Shown here: positions 33,745 through 45,973 of the stretch, piece by piece | Layout of the letters: every line of letters starts with the position of its first letter | Position numbering within the stretch: the first letter of the stretch is position 1 | Assembly (NCBI GenBank): GCA_037447655.1 | Contig: JBBHKE010001396.1 | Location: 102,884 to 166,883, forward strand | Direction of reading: 5' to 3' | DNA: 64,000 bases | Source: Zygnema cylindricum | Taxonomy: Eukaryota > Streptophyta > Zygnematophyceae > Zygnematales > Zygnemataceae | Notes under the pieces: model-generated | The model's input: the letters and a program-made list of their open reading frames with translations, nothing else | The model's database searches: none | Told to the model about the DNA's origin: nothing | Program-made: the position numbers and the translations under genes

Positions 33745-34010
33745 GTTTATTTCTTGTTCTTGTCTCATTTTTTTTTTAGGCGACGACGACCTCTACCTTT
33801 ATTTTTGAACCTGTGGGACTTTTCAAACTAACCTCTCTCCTCTCCCTCTTCCTCTCCCTCTCTCCCTCACTCTCTTCCTCCCTCTCCCTGAATTCATGTG
33901 TTTCTTATTCTCGTTTAAATCTTTGTTTTAGACGATGACGACTTCCGTACCAATTTTTGTACCTATGGGATGCTTCAAATTGACCTTTTCCTCTCCTTTT
34001 CCTTCCCCCT
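33745..34010 (+). repeat. Tandem duplication (~160 bp) with splice-like TTTTAG
   Basis: Two units share a T-rich phrase ending in TTTTTTTTAG or TTGTTTTAG, then GACGACGACCTCTACC or GATGACGACTTCCGTACC, a phrase encoding TTSxxIFxPxGxFKLT, and a CT tract. The second starts near 33901. The AG followed by an open frame could be a duplicated exon, but no family was recognised. Confidence 0.6.
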
Positions 34011-35470
34011 CTCCCTCGCTCTCTTCCCCCTCTCCCTCCTTTCCCCTGGGCTTGAACTCTGGGCTCTCCTCCACATCAATTTTTTTGACTTTTTCTGAAA
34101 AAAAAACCGTTACAAAAAAAAATTCCCTCGATTTAACTTCTCTGTGGTTCGCCAACTCAGCGATATCTTCGCCGAAAATGGTTTTTTCGAAGAGAATCGA
34201 AACGGGAGAAAAGTTTTATAAAACTAAAAGTTTTGTTAAAATGACAACTCCGGTTTTTGCCGGAGTCAAAGCGCCAAGAAAACCTTCCGAAAAACTTTCC
34301 GAGATACTTCACAAAAAAATATAATAATAACAATAAATTCAATGTATAAACGAAAGAGGAAGTCGATTTCATTTGCATTTTTTAGATGAAATAAAGGTTT
34401 TTTGACAATGTTTTATGTAATATGATAAAAAATGAAAAGTTTTGGTTATTAGCAATACATTTTTAGCGTTTATTGGTTATAATCATCGAGAGTCGTTAAC
34501 ATTATTTGTAATTTATTTTCATATTTTGTTATTATTTGTTATGCATTATGTTTTTTAGTAAATTAACACAATTATACATCATTGTTATGAGCTGTTCCTA
34601 TTGTCAACATTATCATTATTATTAGTTCTAACTTTCTATGGTTTTTAATATTGTTATTTTTAGTGTTAACTTTATTTATTATTGATCACGTTTTTTTGTA
34701 TTTGGTACACATTATATGATTTTAATATTAATTATTGTTTACAAATTCTTATTTTTATTATATTAATTTTTGTAACTATTGTTAATTTTTTCTCTAACTT
34801 ATTATAAATGTATTTTTTATATGTTGCTATTAATTCTTATATCATTATTTGCAAATCGTTATTGCATAAATATAAAAAAAAATGTTTTTGTAGTATCTGA
34901 CATTTTCTTACTAAAGTTTTAAATTCTTTCTCGGTAATTATACTTTTTTTTCCATTTTATACAGTTTTTTATTGATACAATGTTATTCAACATTATTATG
35001 GTTTTTTATGATTATCTTTAATTTTTAAGCGTTAGTGATTACTCATTAACATTGTTTACTACATATTATAAGTCTAGTGCTTTATTTTAGTGTTATGTAC
35101 TATCTCGACTCGTGTACATACCTTTGGCAATGATTTTTCGTTCTTATGGTTATTTTTTTCTTAATATTACTAGTATTGTTAGAATTGTTGTTAAGTATAC
35201 TAGTAGCTTATTATTGTTATTACCATCGTTATTATTACTAATTATGAACGTAATTATACAGGGAAGATAGTTAGACCTAAACTTTCTATGATATATTCTT
35301 GGAAAATAACTGAAAAAATACGGTAAAAATAGTAGGTAAAGTGATTTTATCAATAGTAATAGTAATAACACTCATATTAATCAGTAAAGCAAATACGTGA
35401 TAAAAAAAAAAAAAAAAAAAATTATTTGAGTGACAACAGAAAAAATAAAATCACCCCACACGGATTTTCT
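34011..35470. other. AT-rich stretch, no gene
   Basis: After a final CT tract to about 34050, the sequence becomes A/T-rich with TTATTATT phrases. At 34240-34265 CAACTCCGGTTTTTGCCGGAG forms a short stem (CTCCGG/CCGGAG). No exon seen. Confidence 0.45.
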
Positions 35471-35835
35471 CACGTTAGTCTCTCGTTTTTTTCTTTCGTT
35501 GCATAAAAGGAAAAAATTGCAGACCAAAAAGACCCAATTAACAATAGAGGGAAAAAAACCAATTGTGAAGTGTAAAAATTTCGCTCTACATCTATTTAAA
35601 TCATAAATACATCACCAAATTTTCCACCTCCGCCTCACCCGCCACTCTTCCCTCACGTTTCTACCATAAAATCATGCAATTTTCTAAATCGGGTTTTTTT
35701 AAATAAAAAGTAGTAAGCGAACAAGTGAATTTTCTTTTCAAAAGATTTTATACGGTGGTTTATTACTTGCAACGGTTTATTTCCATTTAGAACGCATTTT
35801 GATGCGTAACATAACCATAGTGTCATGTGTCTTAC

Positions 35836-35907
35836 AAGTAAGTGAGGAATGTCAGCTCACTGATGGCTGATGGAATGCTTCCATTCAACTGGTTGGAAGA
35901 TAGATCT
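35836..35907 (-). CDS. LRR exon 2 of 6 (72 nt)
   Basis: Minus-strand 72-nt exon; acceptor TAG (others have CAG), donor GTAAG, phase 2 on both sides. It encodes LSSNQLNGSIPSAISELTFL, a textbook plant LRR. Its differences from the other copies are mostly amino-acid changes at variable surface positions. The flanks are shared with the other units (AACCATAGTGTCATGTGTCT downstream of the donor). Confidence 0.88.
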
Positions 35908-36561
35908 CTAAGACACCGCGCCTCCCAAAAAAAGGTTTTAAGAAAATTGAAAATAAAATAAAATTGGAGGAAAGAGACAATATCAATTTACAATTTTCCC
36001 ACATACAATCGCATCTGTTCGCAGACAATCCTGCCTCCCTCTTTCTTTCCACCCCCCATCTTCCACCCCCAAACCCCACGCTTTCGTAAAATCGATTTCT
36101 CATTTTCTCTGAGTTTCAAGAAAAAGAAAAAAAACCAAAATTAACAATTCCCATTTTAAACATGTGAAGGAACTAAAAAATAATATAAACGTGAATTCAA
36201 CATAACCACTTTTTAATATGCATAGAAACTACAAAATAATGTAAAATGATGTCACAAAAAAGTGTTTATAAGTAATGTCGAATTTCAAATGAAAAAGTAC
36301 ATTGTTTTTCAATACAATAATTCCTGCACACAGACAATCTGCCTATGAATAGTGAATACATGTAATATTCATAATTTATCTTTTTATTTCATGCCACCTT
36401 CGCTTTCACTCTTTTGCTTCAAAAAAAAATATTGTCTTCCAAAGACTTCATTAAAAAAGTTATAACAGGAAAAACATCAACAAACTACAGGAAATAGATC
36501 TATAAGAATTGATGAAAAAAATGGTGTTATCACCGAGAAATTGATGTAAGCTATGTGACGA

Positions 36562-36920
36562 ACTAGGCCGGATTTTTTTGTTGGCGTATGTCTTTTGTCT
36601 CTATTTTTCCACTGCGCCTCTTTAAATCATCTTTAAGCGGCCAAACCCGTTCTTCGTTACCTTCAAGGCATGTAACATCACCATCTCACTTTTTCGTTAT
36701 TCCTTTTGAACTCCTCCACTTCTCTTACCTTCTGTCCTCCGAACTCTTCTTGCAATGCAGGTAGGGGTAACCAACCCGATGACTCCTAATCTATTTAAGG
36801 TGTGCTGTTATCTTGGACGAGGTCTTGCCTCATGGTCTTTCTCAGGCCAAGCCACAGCTGCTATCTCCTCGACCAAAGCGACATGTATGGCCAGCACCTT
36901 CGCCATCGAAACTCCTTCAC
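36562..36920 (+). pseudogene. Decayed copia pol fragment (end of RT to RNase H)
   Basis: GAACTAGGCCGGAT near 36563 corresponds to the TRPDI phrase; LASWSFSGQATAAISSTKA (from 36824) corresponds to the RNase H phrase SWSSRxQxTVALSSTEA. The stretch between is frame-shifted. It aligns in order with the relic at 45470-45860 and lies next to the LRR unit, so both probably belong to one duplicated landscape. Confidence 0.7.
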
Positions 36921-36929
36921 TATATATTT

Positions 36930-37720
36930 CCATTTTAAATGATTTATTTATCAAATTTCATAATATTGTTAATACAAGAAAACCGATTTAAAACTACTAA
37001 ACAAAAAAAAAAAAAATTGAAGTCGGGATGGATTCAAATAAAAAGATGTTATATATCGTTCTAAATTATGCCCCGCACATACACAATATATATGAATAAC
37101 AAACAAAAAAATATGTCATCACTTATTTATCCTCACTACAACTTTCTCTTGCTTTATATAAGATAATACATCGCATTTGTTAAAAAAAAATAACAAAAAT
37201 ATTGAGAACTAACTCCAATTTGTTGGTGTGTGTGAGTTTTGTCTTGAAACTCTGAGACCTCCATTGGCCCTCAGAGTAAGCAGATCCAAAAAGAAGTTTA
37301 TCTAGATAGTGCCGACTCCAAGTTGATATAAACCCAAATGACTGACCCCTTGACAATCAGAACCCAAATATAGATTCACCCCTATGAAATAACACTTTCT
37401 GTGTGGTCAGTTCCACCACAGAATGCAAAGTTAGAATATGAGATTTGGACACATTCACCCACTTTGACTTTCCCTTAGAAATATCGCCACCCTGGCAGAC
37501 AAAAACTCTGACCGACTACACCCCTGTGTAGCCTGGACTCCCCTGAGTCTGCAGCAAAAATAATCACTGAAAATGGTCAAGTAAATTGATAGTTATGGCT
37601 GGCCAAAGTTTGCCATTTATACAAGGTGCTCTCTGGGAGAGGCAGCTACTTACCCAAAATTTTCTAAGTCCTATTTCCCCTCTAAAACTCTATCTACTGA
37701 AGTACGGCACCAATCAAATT
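36930..37720. other. Gene-free stretch
   Basis: No exon or family recognised. The section 37210-37560 is less AT-rich and non-repetitive within this window; its nature is unknown. Confidence 0.35.
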
Positions 37721-37725
37721 ACTGT

Positions 37726-37768
37726 GTCGTACAGAAAAGTACAGGTGCCGGTGTACTTTCTGTACGAC
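37726..37768. repeat. Strong hairpin
   Basis: GTCGTACAGAAAAGTACA (37726-37743) pairs with TGTACTTTCTGTACGAC (37752-37768), leaving one bulged A and an 8-base loop (GGTGCCGG). No element ends or coding region were linked to it. Confidence 0.8.
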
Positions 37769-38159
37769 CATTGTACAACATGGCCAAATTGTCGACACGT
37801 GTCATAGACGGATTCGTTCCCGCAATCTCCGGAGTCGCAGCAATCCAACATTGTCGCGCCACGTGTCACATGAAGTGGCGATGGCTGAAAAACGCCAAAA
37901 GTACATGTTCCGTGATCGCGACACCTATCGCGGCCGTCCGATCAAAAACCGGCTATAATCTTAGCCGCTAAAATTCGACGCGCGGTATTTGTTTCGCTAT
38001 CGAAACAAATGCGCGGTATCCGTTTCGTATCCGTACTGTACTCCGTACTATATTAAAACGGTATCTATGTACTAAGAATCTATTTCCCGTTAAACGATTT
38101 AGTCTACGCGTAACAATTTATACTGTAATCAAACCTAATGTAATGTAACACTAGTTCTA

Positions 38160-38400
38160 GGTTTAACGGTTAAAGGCAACGGCTACGCTGACTTGTCGGA
38201 CGGCAGGTTCCAAGTTCAATACCTGGGTCCGTCAAGTACATTTTGTTAAATCTACCTAATTCACTTCCTGTCTTCTCTAGAGAGTTTAGGTAGCCATGGC
38301 TCTAGCTCCTTTTCCAACCTTCAGTGACTACAGCAAGTGTGGGGGCTTGGAGAAGGGGAGTTAGAGGCAGACCGCCTCAGCTCTTTTTCTATCCTAATAC
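38160..38400 (+). mobile_element. tRNA-derived SINE-like element, copy 1
   Basis: A B-box-like GTTCAATACC is at 38214-38223, preceded by a poor A-box-like region (GGCAACGGCTACGCTGACTT). The body shares CCTGTCTTCTC and GGTAGCCATGGCTCT with copy 2 at 47118-47160. No poly-A tail or target duplication was confirmed. Confidence 0.5.
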
Positions 38401-38930
38401 AGACCTAGAAAATACTCAAATATCAACATGTCTTTTGTCTGTTCAATTTGTGTGAGAGTGATAAAAGAATTGGAGTTTTTAAGGTTCACTATTCAACTAC
38501 TGTTGTGTGCCGATTAACTACAAAATAGACTCGATGTCAATACGTGATTTACTACAGATAGACTTACGTACAAACTACTGAAATACTACTAATGGAAGTT
38601 TCCTGTCTAGCATACAAACACGTAAGTCCAGCCTCCCGATTTATTTCATCCGACAAATGCAATAGTTTAGGTTGATCTTTGCGAGACCATTATGACGCAT
38701 CAAATTTTTAGCAAAATGAAATTCCGTCCACGGTGACGCGATAAGCTAACGCGGTATAGATTTTGGTGTCTATGGAAAATCAACATACAAGAAAAACATT
38801 ATTGATCGACTCCACTTTTTGCGTACACACCCGAATCCGAAATTGTAAGCACAAAATCAAAGTCTAATTGTGAAGGCGCAGGTACCACGTACGTGGTGCT
38901 TAATTCAATTTGTAAAGGGATTTATGAAGG
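38401..38930. other. Gene-free stretch
   Basis: No feature recognised. Confidence 0.35.
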
Positions 38931-38934
38931 CGGT

Positions 38935-41140
38935 ATATTGTACCTTTTCTTGATGTCACTCGTTCAAGAACCTTCATATACACCTCTTTCAGATCACCAT
39001 TCAAAAACGCCATTTCTGCATCCATTTGATAGATATGCTTCGTCGCAATGGCCATAGCAACAGTCATTCTTAAACATTAGAAGTTAACGACTTGAGCATA
39101 AGTCTCTCTGTAATCTACCTCGTCTTTTTGTTGTAATCCTTTGCAAACCAGCGTAGCATTCCAATTCATTACTTCACTTGATGCACCTGGTTTCTTTTTG
39201 ACGCTCCGAAAATGTTACCTCAAATAGTTGCTTCTCCACAATTGACATATATACCTTTTCCCATGCCGGCTTCAGCATCCGTTTACAGTCACACGGGTTT
39301 CTTGCCTCAGTGCATGACCAAGGATCAACAGAAAAATTCGCAGACATCAATCACTATAAAAGGAATTCCGTCTCCGTGCTATCGGAGATGAAATAACGAG
39401 TTTCAAATTTTATCACAATTTTGTTAAAAAATAACCGTGTTGGTTTCTTTTAGTACTTTTTTGAATAACCAGAAACTGATCCGCATTTTGTTCCTCATCC
39501 ACGTTTGGCAAAGTCAATTTTGAACTCAAAGATTTTTGAGTTTCCAGTGACATTTTGGAATTCAGCTAAGATTCCTTCCGCCATCGATGTCAATGTCCAA
39601 TTTTTCTAAAGCCAACTATGTTTTAAGTTTTGCTTTCTTCACGTTGAAATTTGATTTTGATTCCTCTTCCAATCTCGAATCCTGATCCTCATGTCCGTAA
39701 ATGGCGACATTGTCAACCTCATAGAAGTTGAGGTTTTTTTTCAATTTGGTTGATTTCTCTTCACTAATTTAACATTCTCATGAAAACCGATATTGCAAGA
39801 TTCTTCTATAACGCGACAGACCGGATCAAAGAAACGGTAAAGATTTCCTTTTGAACATAGGCCACAAAAATCCCGTTCCAACTCGGTGAAAATCTCTCCC
39901 TCCATTTCATTCGATCCACACGAAACGTGCTCAACATCCTTAAATTTGAATATGGTGGAGTGTCCGTTTCCTCCCAAACAACATTTCAAATGACGTTTTG
40001 CCACCAGAGACCAAAGATATTATTTAATTACAAATGATTTTAGGCGTGAGGATGGATTCTCCTCACAATGAGATGTCATGACCGCACCAATCCACCATCG
40101 CCACTTTGGAGCAACTTTCCTCGTCCACCTCCCTACACACCAACTATTCGTAAAATCGCTGACTTTGCCTTCGCTGAGTGACAAGCCTACTATTCGTAAA
40201 ATCATTCACTTCGCCTTCGCCGAGTGATTCCCGTCCGCTTCATATATTCGTATCGTAGAATCGCCCAAAGCGAGTACGCTTCCACTGGCATGCTCGATTT
40301 GCCGTACGCTGAGAAGATTTACCATATGGAATGTAAAAGATTTTTAGATCTCGAGATTCTAGTATCTATTCATATTCAAAATCATTCCTAATTTAAGCAA
40401 ACCTTAAGTATTCTACCAACAGATATAGTTTTTCCGCTTGCTACCGTGATAATTTTTCCGCTTGAGATCGTGATTTGTTTCGGTACAGTAAGTAAACGCA
40501 CATCATAAAAATTTGACGTGTCTGTGCACACGTGGTGAGGATTCCCCGTGTTTTTTGATCCACACTTTTTCACGTATGTCACTATCTTCAGGTAATGAAT
40601 CGAGACTGAGGTGCAGACAAATGTCTGTCCTTTTTTGCCTCCTTCAATTTTTTTGGATTCAAAGAAATTTTTATGGCCGCCACCGTGGCGCCATAGCGAC
40701 TACGACCACGACCACGACCACGACCTCCATCATGGCTGCGGCCGCGACTACGAGTATTATGACCATCTCCACCTCCCCGACCGTTCGATGTGTGGTGACA
40801 TTACGGACTTGTGTGGCCCAAATTTTCGCAATGAAGTTAGTGTTTGTCTGCAACAAGACAAGAGGTCGGAATATGGCTGAGCTGATTGCAACGAAACACA
40901 AAACGTTGTTGGGATCATTCTAGACAGACTGCTCTCTCCGAATGCCAACTCCCGCGGCCTTCCTCTATTTCGGCCTCCTCTTCCATGAAGGAAATTCAAA
41001 TCTGCAGATTTAGGAGCGGCCAAATTCAAGTCTCTCGAGCTTGGGAAGATTTTTGAATAGTTGATTCGGCTGCTCTTCACCAGTTTCAGTTTCAGGTGAT
41101 TCACAATCAACTCGTAGTAATTATCTTCCATCGTCAATAC
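38935..41140 (-). pseudogene. Decayed Ty1/copia element (gag to RT)
   Basis: Read right to left on the minus strand: two broken zinc knuckles near 40895-40810 (CNQLSHIPTSC and CENLGHTSP followed by a stop), a Gly/Arg-type repeat region at about 40700, a protease remnant (NTGNPHHVCTDTSNFYDVRL, about 40540), a gag-pre-integrase-like FCGLCSKGNLYRF (about 39890), and reverse transcriptase with LVCKGLQQKDEVDY, then QMDAEMAFLNGDLKEVYMK near 39020. Many stops and frameshifts are present. No LTRs were found. Sequence differs from the 27498 family, so it is a different and older copia lineage. Confidence 0.8.
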
Positions 41141-43010
41141 AATCTCCTCGAGATGAATTCACTTGTCAACAATGTATTGAGGAATTCGATCTCTTATCAA
41201 CTTCCGTGATCACTCTCACATTGTTAAGTAGTTGATCGTCAATATTACAAGTAATACAAATAATGCCAACTTAACTCAGATGCCTCCTTGCTTACATACC
41301 AGGTAAAGGTGGGTGACAACTTTCCATCATCGTCTTTTCATCACCTTTTCCGGGCAGGAGACCTCTGTGATGTAGTATCTTAGTCCTTCTGGAGGACGAC
41401 TCCTTGAATCTCTTCGATCTCTGCATTTTTTCCTTGAGTCCATGAGGCTTTTCCTCTAAGTCATCTCTTTCAACCCCATTCGTTACCAACTTTTGAGCGC
41501 TTGCCCGTGTGCTTGTTCAAGGATCTCAATTTGGGATAGTATTCATGATTGGAGTGTTCCATCAATGACCGTTTGGACTAGGCTGTCTTCAGTTTGACTA
41601 TCTTTTTTTTTCAATTGACTTAGTAGGCCCATAACTTGATAACTTTGGTCGAGCATTTGAAAGATCAGAGAAAATCTTTCCAGACACAAATGTGTACATT
41701 TAACACAAGTATCACAAACAGGGGTTATTAATCACAAAAATAGTAATATCATTTAAAGACAATAGAATGAAATGTAACATACAAAAAAAAAAGAGAGAAA
41801 GGTAAGTATTGTTTGGCTTTTAGCTGTGAATAGATAAAAAAGAAAGTACAAACGGAGAACATAACTTAAAGTTGATATTTAACTCTTATCTCTTATTGTC
41901 TACCTTTTGTCGAAATGTTATCTGTATGATTGGGCTAATTTGAAGTTGGTTTGTCTTTCATTATAATTGCTACTTGTATACTAATGCAATGTGCTACTAT
42001 GATCACAAATAGAATTGTGGTCCAATCATGTGTAGCCACACTTGCTGCCACTAGCCTACAAACATTCTAAGTACAAATACACGTTCACGTGAAACATGAA
42101 CCCACGATTTCCAGATTTCGTGATAATCGTGCGTACAAGCTGTTATCATCCACAATGTGACTTTGGCCGAGTAAAATCGCCGATGGATGGTATCGCCCAG
42201 AATTGCATAAAACCAACAAATGTCTCAATAACCCGTTGTGTCGTGTATAACACGGTAGTTAAGTGTTAAATCCGATTTAAAAAAAAAAATATTTGTCAAA
42301 AGTCCGATTTGCAAATTGTGTTCCAGGCTAAAGAGAAAGGTAATAATGAGAAAATCATTCGGTGAATATATTGATTTCAGTTAGATACTCGAGTAATTTT
42401 TGTGATGCATGTTGTTTGAGTGATTTGTTTGTTGTACTTTCCTCGCTGAAATATTTTTTTGCTGTTCACTCTAATCTGTGTAGCGATCTTTACAAAACAT
42501 GTATATTTAGGACTTCATTTTACATTGTGTACCGCTGTAGTGTATTGTACATACCTTTGGTAGGGTTGCAAAATCTTATGAGAAACTACTGCAAGAATCT
42601 TGATTATTTCTATCAAAACTATTTTCATTTTTATTAGTTCAGCCTAAAAGTAGCCTTATTATTCAACCGCGTTCGCGCCTTTTTTGTTTTAGATTTCGAA
42701 AAGTCTTACTTTTCTCAATTTTCAGTTATAAAAAATTGAAGACAATAAACCTATCAACAAACCTTTTTTTGACTTTTTGTTTTTCTTTCATTTACTATCG
42801 TTTTGTATTTTTTAGCATTATCCTTATTTTTTTTATCATATGTCCTATATTTTAGGGATTTTCTGGCCTGTCGAACATTATGCTGAGCTATACATTTTTG
42901 CCTGTCTGTCATCCTCCCCTGAATTCCTGCATGCTAGCTAAAATAAGTGTTTGGATCTTGCCAATTGTCACACTCTGATAGCTTCTAAGTGTCTATTAAC
43001 AGGCAACAAC
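41141..43010. other. Gene-free stretch
   Basis: No exon recognised; sequence becomes AT-rich from about 41700. Decayed copia sequence may continue into the first few hundred bases. Confidence 0.35.
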
Positions 43011-43109
43011 AATAATAATAATACTAACAATAACACAAACAATAATGATATAAATAGTACTAACGATAATACAAATAATTATAATACTGATGATAATAAA
43101 TATCATTTT

Positions 43110-45100
43110 TTTGTTTTCTAAAAACAAAAAAACCTACTAAAAATAGGAGAAAAACAGGGTCTATTTTAAAATGCAATTTTTCCACATTTTTACCAGAATC
43201 CCGCTCCATCCCAGCTTTTGACCCCGCCAACTCACTCCACTTTAAATAAATAGATGAAAAATTCAACAAAGTTTGTAAAAATAAAAAATCACTAAAAAAT
43301 AAAAGAAACAAACGCATAATTGTTAAACGTACAAGTACCGATTTCATTTACAGGTCGCCTCCCCTCTCTACTATTTTCTTTTTTCGTTGGTGAATCAATC
43401 TTCTACCATTAGTGTTTTTCTCAATATATTATAATAGGTAAGGCTTTTCTAAAAATAAATATAAACTTGCAAAATAAAAATCAACTAACAACAAGAAAAA
43501 AAAAAGATAAAAAAACAAATTCCTTTTTTTCATTAAAAGTGTGCGTGTTTTTAAGAATCTGTGAAATATATTTTTAATAAGCCTCGTATTAAAATTATAC
43601 ATAATATTTTCATTAATTATTTACGATTGTAATTCTACATAGTAGATAGCTAATCCATAGCATTTCAAACATTGAATTCAGATTTTAAGTAAAAAAAACA
43701 CATAAAAATAACACCGAAAGTAGTTTTAATGACAATAATAGTAATCTAAGTAAACATAGAAATAATAAAAATAATAATAATAAACATAAAAATGAATTGT
43801 GCCATAACGATAAATAATTTTAATTTATTCATTAAATAATAATATAAAAAACAAAGAAAAAATCACAACATGTGATGTTTGGCACACTGCTCCCTCCTCT
43901 TTTTTCTTCATACACAAAAGAAATATTTTGCAAACAATTACACGAAAACCCACTAAAATATAGAAGGAAAAACACACTTTTCTGGAATGCAAGTTTTCCG
44001 ATCCACATTTATTTCAAGCTTGATACCCTCACCCCTCTCACACCTCCCCCTCCCTCCAACTACCCGACCCGTTCTTTCTCCGGCCCCTCTCTCACCATGA
44101 AGGCACGGCGATTTCTATTGATATATTTTCTTAAATTATTTTTTTTTCCTTTGTAAAACTTTGATGCCGTGAGCTATTATTTTTGCTACAAGCCATTTCC
44201 ATTTTTAACACACTTTTAATGCGTAACAGAACCATATTGTTATGTTCCTTACAAGATTTGGAGGGATGTTAGTTGACCAATGGACGATGGAATGCTTCCA
44301 CTCAATTGGTTGTCATATAACCATCTGTTATATAGGCATCACAAACAAGACAAAAAAATTTGAAAAAAAAAAATATGGAGGGGAAAAAAAAATGTCAATT
44401 TGTAATTTTCCCACATACAATGGCGTTTATTCGCATAACCCCTCGTCTCTTCTACCCAACCCCACCGCTCGCTTTTTAAAAATCAATCATTCATCCTTTT
44501 CAAGATTTAAAAAAAAATGAAAAGCAACTATGAAGCTGATTTAACCAATTTTCAGCAACATATATAGATATTAAACAAAAAGTGCACCACAAAAAACAAC
44601 ATGGTTTACAAATCGTGTCATATATAAAGTACAAAAGTACATGTTTCTTCAGTACCCCCCCCACACATACGCCTACAGATAATGAACGTATGTATACTCA
44701 TATCTTATATCTTGCACCCCATCCTTTTTGCGTCTCCTCCTTTGCTTCAAAAAAGTTACTCTATTTTAATTGAATTAAATATCAATCCACTAAAATATAA
44801 AATGACAAAAACAATAAAAAACTAGAGTGCTAAGAAATGGGGGAAAATAAATAAAAAATTGCAATGTTTTCCATCACATGGTTTTAGTCACTCTACTCAC
44901 CCACCTCTTTCCATTGCATAAGAAAAAAATGCAAGCTAATAAAAAAAAAATCGTCAAAATGTAGTAGGAAAAATTCACATTTTCTGAGTGCAAGGTTTTC
45001 TAACTCTATTTTGAGCACAATCCCCTCATTTCGCCCTCTTTCCTCCACCAATCTCATCCGCTTCCCCCTCACTTCTTTCCCCCCCCATGAATTCATTTCC
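43110..45100. repeat. Repeated LRR-unit flank, three copies around exon 1
   Basis: A block of the form ACTAAAATATAGAAGGAAAA, CACTTTTCTG.ATGCAAGTTTTC, then a CCC/CT-rich stretch occurs at 43110-43240, 43920-44100 and 44930-45080. Similar blocks are at 27300 and 35480. With the exon-proximal flanks they show that the array grew by duplication of long segments. Confidence 0.6.
44253..44324 (-). CDS. LRR exon 1 of 6 (72 nt)
   Basis: First visible exon in gene direction. Minus-strand 72 nt, acceptor CAG, donor GTAAG, phase 2 borders. It encodes LYDNQLSGSIPSSIGQLTSL, closest to the plant LRR consensus of all six. No exon upstream of it (45-58 kb) could be recognised on the minus strand, so the signal peptide and N-terminal cap are missing or lie elsewhere. 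Confidence 0.88.
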
Positions 45101-45469
45101 TAACTTAGATCTGTAATGGAGGAGGAAGAAAAAGAGGCGGAAGAGGAAGTTTAAGTATTTTTGATAGTATTATTAAAATTTGAATTTATTTTTTATTGAT
45201 ATATTTTATTTTTGTATAATTTTTACTGTAACTAATTATTATTCTTTAATGTTTCATTGATCTACTGTTTTTATCCTTTTTATCACTTAAGGGCGTTACA
45301 TCATTTTCTTTTTTCTCTTTTTTTTTATGTCTACTTATATCAGTAAATATTTGTGACCATCCACATTTTGTAAAGATTACTTGAAAAATTAATATTGAAA
45401 GAATAAATCTATATTGAGGAAAAAAGAAAAAAAGATTGAATATGACCGAATCAACTTCGTTTATACTCC

Positions 45470-45860
45470 CTTGGATCCCAATAAGACAATCATAAAAGAT
45501 TCCTGCTATGGGAATGCCTAAAGAGACACCGGTCCTTTTTAACACTCGTATTGGGAAATCGATATATGCAGTTTGAGGAACTAGGCCGGATATATGTATT
45601 TTCGACTTTCAAGTGCTAACCGCATGTTTCAGTACCTTCAATTCCCTAAGCATCTTCACCTCACAATTTCTCTTCCACCTCCTACACACCCCCAAACTCT
45701 TTTACATTTGTTTTGCGATATGGATTGGTGTAGCCCAGCAGACGAACAATCTATCTATTTCCGGTGAGCATTTTTCTTTTGGTGGAGGTCATGTCTCATG
45801 GTCTTCTTAAAACTAAGCTAGGAGTGATCCCAACCTCCGCCACCATGAGCACCATTTGGT
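45470..45860 (+). pseudogene. Decayed copia pol fragment (connection to RNase H)
   Basis: A VGSLMY-like IGKSIYAV phrase near 45555 is followed by GTRPDI (about 45575-45593), and GGGHVSWSS at about 45782-45806, with frameshifts between. This is the order of the RNase H half of copia pol. It is older than the 27498 element and related in layout to 36562-36920. Confidence 0.72.
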
Positions 45861-45973
45861 TTTGTTGGTTTTTGAAACCTTTGGTCCTCTCGGTACTTTG
45901 TGAGAGGAAGCTTGAGGACTTAGAAATATTTCAGATTTGTTTCAATATACAGAATTAGTGTGTGACACGTAGA

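Noticed and set aside
40513-40923. Thr/Ala-rich plus-strand frame of 136 codons
   Set aside because: It is the antisense of the Gly/Arg-type repeat and zinc knuckles of the minus-strand copia relic.
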